Below, one piece after another: positions 1 to 6,884 of a DNA stretch of 23,935 nucleotides; the stretch's first letter is position 1, and every line of letters begins with the position of its first letter. The notes under the pieces were generated by a model. That model was not told the origin of the DNA, did not search any database, and saw only the letters and a program-made list of their open reading frames with translations. The translations under genes and the position numbers were made by a program. Origin of the DNA: JANXPZ01 sp034678345 (GTDB lineage Bacteria; Eisenbacteria; RBG-16-71-46); contig JAXDBZ010000094.1 in NCBI GenBank assembly GCA_034678345.1, forward strand, positions 1 through 23,935, given 5' to 3'.

Positions 1-209
1 GCCCATCCCGGCTGGCGACGCAGCACGGCACCCAGGTTCACGCGCAGCAGGTTCGCGCCGCCGAGGACGATGCCGAAGGCCACGACGATGATCGCGCACT
101 GCTGGAGGAAGTCGGCGGGGACGCTGACCAGCTGATGCGGGACGAAGAACGACAGGATCATGAAGAGGCCGATGGTGGCGGTGACCAGCAACGGGAACTC
201 GCGCTTCAC
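1..209 (-). CDS. Membrane protein of unknown function, partner of the FnIII membrane protein (C-terminus off the window)
   Basis: This is the first 69 codons of a gene that runs off the left edge. A GTG start at 209 is preceded by a strong Shine-Dalgarno (GGAGG about 215-220) that overlaps the end of the upstream gene, whose stop codon is at 221-223. The visible protein starts MKREFPLLVTATIG and has two hydrophobic stretches, about residues 6-27 and 37-56, so it is an inner-membrane protein. The 11-base spacing and the ribosome site overlapping the preceding stop indicate translation coupled with the FnIII membrane protein. I do not recognise a named family from this fragment. Function is unknown; the pairing with its neighbour suggests they act together in the membrane. 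Confidence 0.75.
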   Translation of the reverse strand, partial: MKREFPLLVTATIGLFMILSFFVPHQLVSVPADFLQQCAIIVVAFGIVLGGANLLRVNLGAVLRRQPGW

Positions 210-220
210 GCCCCCCCCTC

Positions 221-1477
221 CTACTGCGTCGCCAGCCAGCGGACGAGCCCGTGGACCCCGAAGGTCTCGAGGACACAGCCGGTCACGACCAGGGCGATGA
301 TGACGATCTTCATCAGGTCGGCGCCCTTGAGGCTGCCGACGAGCTTGGGTTCACCCGACAGATAGGCGCTCGCCGCGAAGAGCTCCTCCCCGATGAGCGT
401 GTAGTCGCACGCGACGACGAAGAACGGCAACTGGTCCGCGTTCGCCGTCCCGGCCACCTGGATGGCACCGGTGGCGAAGCCGGTCTCGGCCAGCAGCAGC
501 GACTCGGCAAAGAACGAGCCGAGGAAGATGTGGGCGGCGGGCTTGTCGCGCAGCATCACCCCGGTGACCGCCGCCACGTACGCGAACTGCTCCGGCGACA
601 CGAACTGGACGCTGTCCGGGTCGTACCGCTCGGGGCGACCGGCGTGGATGCAGCCGCCCCGCACCATCTCCTGCGCGATGGTGAAGGGGATCGGGTAGGT
701 GACCGGCACCTTGATGGGCGTGTCGTAGCGCGCCGTGGTCCGGGCGACGCTCTCGAGGATGATGAGCGCCTGCACGGTCTGCATGTCCTCGATGTCCTGC
801 ACGCCCGGCACGTAGAGCACGGGCCGGCCCATCTCGGTGGCGCGTCCCACCGCCTCCTCGATGGCGTCGATGCCTGGGATGCGGCGCACGAAGGGCTTCT
901 TCGTCCCCGCCTGGGCGCTCTGGATGAAGAAGAGCACGAAGGCGAAGAAGGCCATCATCAGGACCAGGACGCTCCAGCGCGTGTGGTTGAACCACTGCGA
1001 CGAGGCCACCGCCGGTCCGGTCACGCTGCCGGCGGGCGTGACCCCGCCCGGTCCGCAGGCGTCCACGCGATAGAAGTACGTGACCCCCCGCCGCAGGCTG
1101 GCCGACTGGTCCCGCGTCGCGTACGTCTCGGGCCCCACCGAGTCCACTATCGCCCACGGCCCGCCGGGGCTCTCCGAGCGCATGATGCGGTACCCGGTGA
1201 CCAGCCCCGCCCGCGGCCCGTCGTCGGGCGAGCCCTGCCAGATCAGGTCCACGGCGCGCCCCGCGTCGTCCGGGACGTCCTTCCACACCAGCCCGCGGGC
1301 CGGCCGCGGGGCGGCAATCGCACCCGGCGCCGGGGCCGGCGTCGGCGGTGCGGGACGCGCCGGCTCCGGGATGATCACCGGGGGCGGCTGCCCGACGATG
1401 ACCTGCGCACCCGCCGGCGGGACCGCCAGGCCGAGGGCCAGCGCGAGGAGCGCGGCTACCTGTGCCCGGCCGTGCAC
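221..1477 (-). CDS. FnIII-containing membrane protein, DUF6754-like
   Basis: With a GTG start at 1477 this gives 418 residues. Residues 1-24 look like a signal peptide or anchor (hydrophobic run ending PAGAQ). A Pro/Ala-rich linker follows at about 30-60, then a fibronectin-III-like domain at about 60-150 (GYRIMRSESPGGPW, then a YFYRVDA strand). A clear membrane helix sits at about 168-188 (LVLMMAFFAFVLFF). The conserved-looking domain after it (about 195-385) contains GRPVLYVPGVQDIEDMQT and FLGSFFAESLLLAE, and a final membrane helix is at about 388-408. The layout and motifs match what I remember of DUF6754 proteins; that match is from memory. No biochemical role is known to me. The long frame stays open upstream to 1579, but nothing there looks like protein. 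The start is uncertain because a better ribosome site lies out of frame at 1494. Confidence 0.8.
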   Translation of the reverse strand: MHGRAQVAALLALALGLAVPPAGAQVIVGQPPPVIIPEPARPAPPTPAPAPGAIAAPRPARGLVWKDVPDDAGRAVDLIWQGSPDDGPRAGLVTGYRIMRSESPGGPWAIVDSVGPETYATRDQSASLRRGVTYFYRVDACGPGGVTPAGSVTGPAVASSQWFNHTRWSVLVLMMAFFAFVLFFIQSAQAGTKKPFVRRIPGIDAIEEAVGRATEMGRPVLYVPGVQDIEDMQTVQALIILESVARTTARYDTPIKVPVTYPIPFTIAQEMVRGGCIHAGRPERYDPDSVQFVSPEQFAYVAAVTGVMLRDKPAAHIFLGSFFAESLLLAETGFATGAIQVAGTANADQLPFFVVACDYTLIGEELFAASAYLSGEPKLVGSLKGADLMKIVIIALVVTGCVLETFGVHGLVRWLATQ

Positions 1478-1494
1478 GCAACCCCCATCGTCAT
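1456..1494 (-). CDS. Possible 12-codon leader ORF overlapping the start of the FnIII membrane protein (or trace of a frameshift)
   Basis: An ATG at 1494 has a near-perfect Shine-Dalgarno (AAGGAGGTCGCC just upstream), better than that of the long frame's GTG at 1477. It encodes only MTMGVACTAGHR before a TAG at 1456-1458, inside the signal-peptide region of the main gene in another frame. It may be a coupled leader peptide. Alternatively a one- or two-base error or mutation between 1456 and 1494 has separated the true ATG from the reading frame it should open. Confidence 0.35.
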   Translation of the reverse strand: MTMGVACTAGHR

Positions 1495-1525
1495 GGCGAC
1501 CTCCTTGTTCGACCCGCGGCGTCCC

Positions 1526-1547
1526 TGCCGGTCCGGGGTAGCCGGCA
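1526..1547 (-). promoter_or_regulatory. Small 5'-UTR stem-loop upstream of the FnIII membrane protein
   Basis: A six-base perfect inverted repeat (TGCCGG/CCGGCA) with a 10-base loop lies in the predicted untranslated leader between the promoter at 1561-1589 and the ribosome site near 1500. It is short, and such stems are common at this GC, so any regulatory role is speculative. Confidence 0.25.
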
Positions 1548-1560
1548 CGACGACGCTGCG

Positions 1561-1589
1561 ACCCTAGGACGCCGGGCACTCACTGTCAA
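1561..1589 (-). promoter_or_regulatory. Sigma-70-type promoter for the FnIII membrane protein pair
   Basis: On the minus strand there is a perfect -35 box TTGACA (1584-1589), a 17-base spacer, and a -10 box TAGGGT (1561-1566) that keeps the three most conserved positions. It lies in the only sizeable gap (1495-1606) between the preceding eight-gene operon and the FnIII membrane gene. Predicted transcription start is about 1553-1555, giving a leader of about 60-75 bases. Confidence 0.65.
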
Positions 1590-1606
1590 CGAATTCCGCC
1601 CCCTCC

Positions 1607-2731
1607 TCACGCGACGATGACCTCCAGATTGGCGCGCGGGACCGCCACCGGCACGGCGTGCTCGGGGAAGACCACCATGGCCACCCGCGCCAGCGACTCG
1701 GTGTCCAGCCGCCGCGGCTCCGGCGGGAGCTCGGCCACGCGGCCGATGCGCCCGAAGCCCGGCGCGCGGATGACCCGCACCAGCGAGTCCACCGTCAGCT
1801 CGGCCGCGACCTCCCCCTCCGTTCCCGGCCCCGCCCCGTCCGGCTCCGGGACGAGCACCTCCGGTCGGACGACGCCGGCCCGGATCTGCGTGGCGCCGCT
1901 CACCGAGGCCAGGCGCCCGGCTCGCGCGGCCAACAGCCCCCAGGCGCGCTCCGACATCGCGATCCGCCCGAAGCCCTCCGTCAGGATCAGGGTGAGCCCG
2001 AGGTCCTCGGAGCCGGTGATGGCCACCCCCAGATCGCGGCCGAGCAGCCGGCGCAGCACCAGGTCGTCGATGCCACCCACCACCACGGCGCTCACTCCCA
2101 GCTCGCGCGCCCGCGCGAGCGCCTCCAGGGTGGCGTACGCACCTCCCACCACCACGTGCCCGCGATGCTCGGCCCGCAGCCGCCCCGGCGTCAGCTCCGC
2201 CTCCGGCGACTCCACGGCCGGCGCGAGCGCCCCCCAGGCCTCGCCGCCCACGCCGAAGATCCCCTGCAGCAGCGCCCCCTGGGCCTCCACGACGACCCCC
2301 TCCCCCGGCAGCTCCGCCACCACCCGCCCCCGCACGTAGGCGTTGACCTCGACGGGGACTGGCGGCTCGCGCACCAGGAGCTGTCCCGTCACCGGCGAGA
2401 CGCTCTCCAGCACGCCGTCGCAGGGGGCCGGCACGCTCCGCCGCCCCAGCCCCAGCAGACCCCGCGCCACCGCCACCTCGTCGTCCCGGCGCACCTCCGC
2501 GCCCAGCGGCCGCGTGAGCGTCTGCGGCGCCCGCGCCGCCTCCACGCCGAGCCGCGACGCCAGGTTCACGGCCTGCACGTTGCCGGGCAGCTCGGTGCGC
2601 GCCACCACGTCCTGCGGTCCCACCGCCTCGCCGACGCGGACCAGCACCTCGCCGCGGATCGGCAGGCGGCGCTCCCGCCGCACCACCGTGCGGGTCGAGA
2701 CGCGCAGCCCGGGACTGTAGGCGTTCGCCAC
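1607..2731 (-). CDS. Conserved protein with barrel-sandwich-like repeats and a KOW-like C-terminus
   Basis: 374 residues from a GTG start at 2731, two bases after the stop of the MutL-family gene (2734-2736), so it is cotranslated with it. No signal peptide or membrane helix is seen. Residues about 22-50 (LPIRGEVLVRVGEAVGPQDV) and 98-150 (SVPAPCDGVLESVSPVTGQL, then a GEGVVVEAQG loop) have the glycine-spaced strands of barrel-sandwich hybrid (biotinyl/lipoyl-like) folds. No lysine sits in a biotinyl or lipoyl modification motif. Residues about 190-290 look like an alpha/beta segment (VSAVVVGGIDD, LILTEGFG). The end (about 311-374) has a KOW-like loop, VRVIRAPGFGRIGRV, and finishes VPRANLEVIVA. 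I recognise no named family. It is probably a cytosolic partner of the MutL-family protein. Confidence 0.8.
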   Translation of the reverse strand: MANAYSPGLRVSTRTVVRRERRLPIRGEVLVRVGEAVGPQDVVARTELPGNVQAVNLASRLGVEAARAPQTLTRPLGAEVRRDDEVAVARGLLGLGRRSVPAPCDGVLESVSPVTGQLLVREPPVPVEVNAYVRGRVVAELPGEGVVVEAQGALLQGIFGVGGEAWGALAPAVESPEAELTPGRLRAEHRGHVVVGGAYATLEALARARELGVSAVVVGGIDDLVLRRLLGRDLGVAITGSEDLGLTLILTEGFGRIAMSERAWGLLAARAGRLASVSGATQIRAGVVRPEVLVPEPDGAGPGTEGEVAAELTVDSLVRVIRAPGFGRIGRVAELPPEPRRLDTESLARVAMVVFPEHAVPVAVPRANLEVIVA

Positions 2732-2733
2732 GT

Positions 2734-4578
2734 TCAGGCCCCCCGGGGATAGACGCTGAGCGCCGCATGCCAGGCGCGCAGCCGTTCGATGCGCTGGGCC
2801 GCGTCCGCCGGCAGCGCGAACGGCCGCCGGCCCCGCGCGTCCACGATCAGCCCGGTGTGCCCGCCCGGGATCTGCGCGCTCACCGGCCGGCCGCGACCGG
2901 CGCCGAGGTCGAAGCCGCGCTCGGGGACGGCGCTCACCCGCGCCACCGCGCTCGCCGGCGGCAGCGGCAGCAGCGCCATGTCGCCGAAGGCCACGCTACG
3001 GCTCGCCGGCGCCATGTCCGGGCCGCTCACCTCGACCGTGACGCAGGGCTGACCCGGGCGGCCCGTGCCGATGGGCGCCAGCACCGCCCCCAGGCGCACG
3101 AGGCAGTCCCGGTCGAACACTTGCGTCGCCGCCGCCTCGTGGACGGTCGCCAGGACGCCCAGCTGCGGCGCCATGAAGATGCTGTCCACCGCCAGCAGCG
3201 TGATCCCTTCCGGCAGGAACGCGTCCACCATCATGAGCGCCGCCTGGACCCGCCGCGGGGCGTGCGAGAGCACGCCGCCCGAGCCGATCATCAGGCCGAT
3301 GCCGAGCAGGTCCACGAGCGACCCGCCGCCCGCCGACTGCCGGAGGGCCTCGGAGATGGTGCGCTCCTGCTGCACGCCCTTGAGCCCGACCGCCAGCATG
3401 CGGTGCTGCTCGAAGGCGAGTCGCAGCGCCTCGCGGGCGATCGCCTGTTCGACGACCAGGTCCTCGAGCGTCTGCGGCACGGTGGTCGGCCGGATCATCT
3501 TGTTGCGGATGCCGTTGCGCAACGCGCCCTCGTCCACCGGGAAGGGCACCCAGCGCAGGATGTTCTCGAGCCCCGCCTCCGCCATGACGTTGGCGACCGA
3601 GTAGCTCATGCCGAGGTTGGCGGACACCGAGCGGTGGAAGACCGGCGTGCCGTCCGGCCCGGGCAGCACCGAGAACACGTCCGTGGTGGCCCCGCCGATG
3701 TCCACGCCCAGCACGGACACGCCGTCGCGACGGGCGATCCGGTCGATGATCAGGCCCACCGCGCCCGGCGTCGGCATGACCGGGACGGGCGTCCAGCCCA
3801 TCAGCCGCGGATAGCCCGGTGCGTGCGCCATGACGTGCTCCATGAAGAGCCCGTGGATCGCGTCGCGGGCCGGTCCCAGGTTCTCCCGCTCGAGCTGCGG
3901 CCGCAGGTTCGGCACCACCCGCAGCGCCATGTGCGGCTCGAGCAGCTCGCGCACGGCCGCCGCCGCGTCCTGGTTGCCGGCATAGACGACAGGCAGCGCG
4001 TAGCCGGCGCCCAACCGGGCGCGCGGGTCCGCGGCCACGAGCATCTCGGCGATCTCGACGACGTGCCGCACGTCGCCGCCGTCGGTGCCTCCCGACAGCA
4101 AGATCATGTCGGGCCGCAGCTGCCGCACGAGCTGGATGCGTTCGTGGAAGCGGCGGCCGTCGTTCAGGGCGATCACGTCCATGACGATGGCCCCCGCCCC
4201 GAGCGCCGCGCGCTGGGCGCTCTCGCCGGTCATCTGCAGCACCAGTCCCGAGACCATCATCTGCAGCCCGCCGCCGGCGCTCGAGGTCGAGACGTAGAGG
4301 TCCACCCCCGCCCCGTCCGCCATGGGCGTGAGGATGCCCTCGGCACCGAGCAGCCGGCGCCCCGTCACCTCCTCCAGCTCCCGCACGGCGTTCGCCACCC
4401 CGCCGGTCACGTCCTCGAACGGGGCCTCGACGGTCGTCGGGGCCTCGCCCCGCGCCACCAGCCGGTAGCCGTCGCTCCTCCGCTCGATGAGGATGGCCTT
4501 GGTCGTGGTCGAGCCGCAGTCCGTGGCGAGGATGGAGCGCACCGCCTCCGGGACCACCCCGTGCGCGGCGGGCGTCAC
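2734..4578 (-). CDS. Glutamate mutase L (MutL/GlmL) family ASKHA protein, orphan
   Basis: 614 residues from a GTG at 4578 that overlaps the previous stop (GTGA), so the two genes are translationally coupled. The ASKHA (actin/Hsp70/sugar-kinase) nucleotide-binding fold is clear. The phosphate-1 loop is at about 19-27 (TDCGSTTTK), a glycine-rich LSGGTDGG is at 161-168, the phosphate-2 loop is at about 290-303 (LGVDIGGATTDVF), and an adenosine-type GLMIGSGGVLSHA lies in the second half. This matches the glutamate mutase L family (TIGR01319 type), thought to act as a chaperone or reactivase for B12-dependent glutamate mutase. It is unrelated to the mismatch-repair MutL. No mutase S or E subunit is in this window and the neighbours are of unknown function, so the substrate protein is unknown. 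The family call is firm; the role is not. Confidence 0.93.
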   Translation of the reverse strand: MTPAAHGVVPEAVRSILATDCGSTTTKAILIERRSDGYRLVARGEAPTTVEAPFEDVTGGVANAVRELEEVTGRRLLGAEGILTPMADGAGVDLYVSTSSAGGGLQMMVSGLVLQMTGESAQRAALGAGAIVMDVIALNDGRRFHERIQLVRQLRPDMILLSGGTDGGDVRHVVEIAEMLVAADPRARLGAGYALPVVYAGNQDAAAAVRELLEPHMALRVVPNLRPQLERENLGPARDAIHGLFMEHVMAHAPGYPRLMGWTPVPVMPTPGAVGLIIDRIARRDGVSVLGVDIGGATTDVFSVLPGPDGTPVFHRSVSANLGMSYSVANVMAEAGLENILRWVPFPVDEGALRNGIRNKMIRPTTVPQTLEDLVVEQAIAREALRLAFEQHRMLAVGLKGVQQERTISEALRQSAGGGSLVDLLGIGLMIGSGGVLSHAPRRVQAALMMVDAFLPEGITLLAVDSIFMAPQLGVLATVHEAAATQVFDRDCLVRLGAVLAPIGTGRPGQPCVTVEVSGPDMAPASRSVAFGDMALLPLPPASAVARVSAVPERGFDLGAGRGRPVSAQIPGGHTGLIVDARGRRPFALPADAAQRIERLRAWHAALSVYPRGA

Positions 4579-4898
4579 GGCGTCCCCGCCGGCGGCGGGG
4601 ACCCCCGCCCCGTCCCGCGCACGGCCTCGGCGCGGCGCTCGATGAGCGACGGCGGCCGCGCGAGGCTCTCCCGCCGCTCGAGCAGCGCCGCGAAGCGCCG
4701 GTAGTCGTCGAACCGCAGCAGCGCCTGCACCATCGGCTGGAAGAAGACCATCGCCTGGCCGGCCACGAAGGACAGCGGACGCACCGACTCCAGCGTCAGC
4801 ACGGCCGGCACCTCCAGGTGGAGCTCGACCACCCGGGCCGCCACGCGCTCGAGCAGCGCCAGGTCCTCGGGCGCGAACGGGGCGGTCTCAGAGGCCAC
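4575..4898 (-). CDS. Small conserved protein of unknown function (107 residues)
   Basis: A GTG start at 4898 overlaps the last 11 bases of the preceding gene, with GGGAG about nine bases upstream. The gene ends at 4575-4577, overlapping the start of the MutL-family gene. The same frame stays open upstream to 5267, but that part is a Cys/Trp/Arg-rich shadow of the membrane-protein gene and was left out. The protein is soluble and mostly helical: an acidic N-terminal helix (residues 9-30), a conserved-looking core at about 31-75 (LTLESVRPLSFVAGQAMVFF, then a DDYRRFAALLE helix), and a basic, Pro/Gly-rich tail. No family recognised. Coupling at both ends says its amount is tied to the membrane protein before it and the MutL-family protein after it. 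Confidence 0.75.
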   Translation of the reverse strand: MASETAPFAPEDLALLERVAARVVELHLEVPAVLTLESVRPLSFVAGQAMVFFQPMVQALLRFDDYRRFAALLERRESLARPPSLIERRAEAVRGTGRGSPPPAGTP

Positions 4899-5391
4899 GG
4901 CCGTCCAGCTCCCGGCGCAGGGAGACGCGCAGCTCGGCGCCCCCGCGTGACTCGCCCGGCAGCGGCAGGAAGAGACCGCGGAAGCGGTCCAGGCGCCCCG
5001 CTCGCGCCAGCGGCGAGACGAAGAGGCCGCCGCCGGCCAGGCGCGCCCGGCGGATGTCGTCCCAGCGCCTGCGCTCCCAGAGGAACAGCACCTGCCGCCC
5101 GACTCCGGCCGCATCCACGCGGCAGCGCGTCCCGACCATGCCCGGCGCCAGCGCGACCAAGGCCGCCAGCCCCAGCAGCACGGCGGCGAGCCCCTCGCCC
5201 CGCAGCAGCCGGGCCGCCAGCAGCGCCAGCGCCCCCGCGGCCAGCACGGATGCGATCGCCGCGCCACGGTTCTCCCGCCACGGGCTCACGGTCCACTCCA
5301 GCGTGGACTCCGGCCCCGCGCCGCCCCCGACGGGGGGCGGCAGCAGCCCGCCGGGAGCCTGTCCGCGCGCGCCTCCTGCGCTCGCCTCCAC
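4888..5391 (-). CDS. Small membrane protein with a bacterial PH-like C-terminal domain
   Basis: 167 residues from a GTG at 5391, with GGAGGG about ten bases upstream and 32 bases after the gcvPB stop. The N-terminal about 30 residues are Gly/Pro-rich. Two adjacent hydrophobic helices (about 43-61 and 66-84) form a hairpin, and a basic beta-rich domain follows (about 88-160: RCRVDAAGVGRQVLFLWERR, then WDDIRRARL). Two helices followed by a 'strand - glycine turn - W-D-I' pattern is like small bacterial PH-domain membrane proteins, but I see no diagnostic motif. It starts the unknown four-gene tail of the glycine-cleavage operon, and its stop overlaps the next gene's start. Function unknown. Confidence 0.7.
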   Translation of the reverse strand: MEASAGGARGQAPGGLLPPPVGGGAGPESTLEWTVSPWRENRGAAIASVLAAGALALLAARLLRGEGLAAVLLGLAALVALAPGMVGTRCRVDAAGVGRQVLFLWERRRWDDIRRARLAGGGLFVSPLARAGRLDRFRGLFLPLPGESRGGAELRVSLRRELDGRGL

Positions 5392-5423
5392 CTCGTCCTT
5401 CCCTCCGGCGGTCCTGGCCCGCG

Positions 5424-6884
5424 CTAGGGCGCGCTCCAGACCAGTCTCGGCTCGCGGCTGGCCCGCGCCTCGTCGAGCCGGCGGACCGGAGTCGTGAGCG
5501 GAGCGTCGTGCAGCAGCTGCGGGTCCTCGGCGGCTTCGCGCGCGATGCGTTCCATGGTGGAGGCGAAGTGGTCGAGGCGGTCGAACGTCTCCGTCTCGGT
5601 GGGCTCGATCATCAGAGCCTCCTCGACGATGAGCGGGAAGTACACCGTCGGCGCGTGCACGCCGAAGTCGAGCAGCCGCTTCGCCACGTCGAGGGTCTTC
5701 ACCCCGTGCGGGCGCAGTCCCCGCCCCGACAGCACGAACTCGTGCATGCAGGCCCGCGGGTGCGGCAACTCGTAGACCCTCGCCAGCCGGCGCATGAGGT
5801 AGTTGGCGTTCAGGATGGCCGTGCGGCTCACCTCCGCGAGCCCCGCCGGCCCCAGGGTGAGCATGTAGGCCAGAGCCCGGACCAGCACGCCGAAGTTCCC
5901 GTGGAAGGAATGCACGCGGCCGATGGACCGCGGCCGCTCCCAGTCGAGCCGCAGCCGGCCGTCGGCCTCACGCACCACCACCGGCGCGGGCAGGAACGGC
6001 TCGAGGTGCTGCGCGACGGCCACCGGGCCGCCGCCGGGTCCGCCGCCGCCGTGCGGGGTGGAGAACGTCTTGTGCACGTTGATGTGCATGACGTCGAAAC
6101 CGAGGTCCCCCGGGCGCACGCGTCCGACCAACGCGTTCAGGTTGGCGCCGTCCATGTAGCACTGCGCCCCGGCCGCGTGCGCCAGGCCCGTCACCTCCTG
6201 CACGTGCGGCTCGAACAGGCCCACCGTGTTCGGCACGGTGAGCATCACGGCCGCCGTGCGCTCGTCCAGGGCCGCCTTCAGGGCCGCGAGATCCACCGTC
6301 GCGTCTGCGGCCGAGGGGACCACCACGGTCTCCCAGCCGACCAGGTTCACGCTGGCCGGGTTCGTTCCGTGCGCCGAGTCGGGCACGATCACCCGGCGGC
6401 GCGTCTCCCCCTCGCCCCGCGCGCGGTGCCAGGCGCGGATGAGCAGGAGCCCGGTCAGCTCGCCGTGCGCCCCCGCCGCCGGCTGGGTGGTCACCGCGGC
6501 GAAGCCGGTGATCGCGGCCAGCAGCCGCTGCACCTCGGCCATGACCCGGAGGCAGCCCTGGGTGGCGTCGTCGCCGGCCAGCGGGTGGGCCCCGGCGAAG
6601 CCGGGCAGCGCCGCCAGTTCCTCGTCGATGCGCGGGTTGTGCTTCATCGTGCACGAGCCGAGCGGGTAGAACCCGCGGTCCACGTGGTGGTTCAGCGTGG
6701 ACAGCTCGAGGAAGTGCCGCACGACCTCGGGCTCGGTCACCTGTGGCAGGCGCAGCTCGGCGCGTAGCGGGACGCCGGGCAACAGCTCGGCCAGCGGCTT
6801 CACCGGTACGTCGCAGGGGGGCAGGGCCGGGCCGCGGTGTCCGGGCCCGCCTTGTTCGATCAGCAGACGGCGTGGCATGGTCAT
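5424..6884 (-). CDS. gcvPB: Glycine dehydrogenase (decarboxylating) subunit 2
   Basis: 486 residues, full length for the C-terminal half of the split glycine decarboxylase. With GcvPA it forms the PLP-dependent P-protein, which decarboxylates glycine and passes the aminomethyl group to lipoyl-GcvH. The PLP-binding region is intact: Schiff-base lysine K272 in NVHKTFSTPHGGGGPG, YMDGANLNA around D245, and DSAHGTNPASVN at 169-180. Near the N-terminus, FYPLGSCTMKHNPR (72-85) is a hallmark of the family. The ATG at 6884 overlaps the gcvPA stop (ATGA) and has GGGAGG upstream, so the two halves are translated in step, as expected for an obligate alpha/beta pair. A second ATG two codons in would change little. 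Confidence 0.97.
   Translation of the reverse strand: MTMPRRLLIEQGGPGHRGPALPPCDVPVKPLAELLPGVPLRAELRLPQVTEPEVVRHFLELSTLNHHVDRGFYPLGSCTMKHNPRIDEELAALPGFAGAHPLAGDDATQGCLRVMAEVQRLLAAITGFAAVTTQPAAGAHGELTGLLLIRAWHRARGEGETRRRVIVPDSAHGTNPASVNLVGWETVVVPSAADATVDLAALKAALDERTAAVMLTVPNTVGLFEPHVQEVTGLAHAAGAQCYMDGANLNALVGRVRPGDLGFDVMHINVHKTFSTPHGGGGPGGGPVAVAQHLEPFLPAPVVVREADGRLRLDWERPRSIGRVHSFHGNFGVLVRALAYMLTLGPAGLAEVSRTAILNANYLMRRLARVYELPHPRACMHEFVLSGRGLRPHGVKTLDVAKRLLDFGVHAPTVYFPLIVEEALMIEPTETETFDRLDHFASTMERIAREAAEDPQLLHDAPLTTPVRRLDEARASREPRLVWSAP

Noticed and set aside
2734..4578. Reading the MutL-family gene as DNA mismatch-repair MutL because uvrA is nearby
   Set aside because: It has ASKHA nucleotide-binding loops and no GHKL ATPase motifs, so it belongs to the glutamate mutase L family.
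2767..4704. Long plus-strand open frame opposite the MutL-family gene
   Set aside because: It is His/Arg/Gln-rich with no domain, and it is the mirror of a well-conserved minus-strand gene; such frames are expected at this GC content.
4575..5267. 230-residue version of the small conserved protein
   Set aside because: Its first 120 or so residues are Cys/Trp/Arg-rich and overlap the membrane-protein gene in another frame; sensible protein starts at the GTG 4898.
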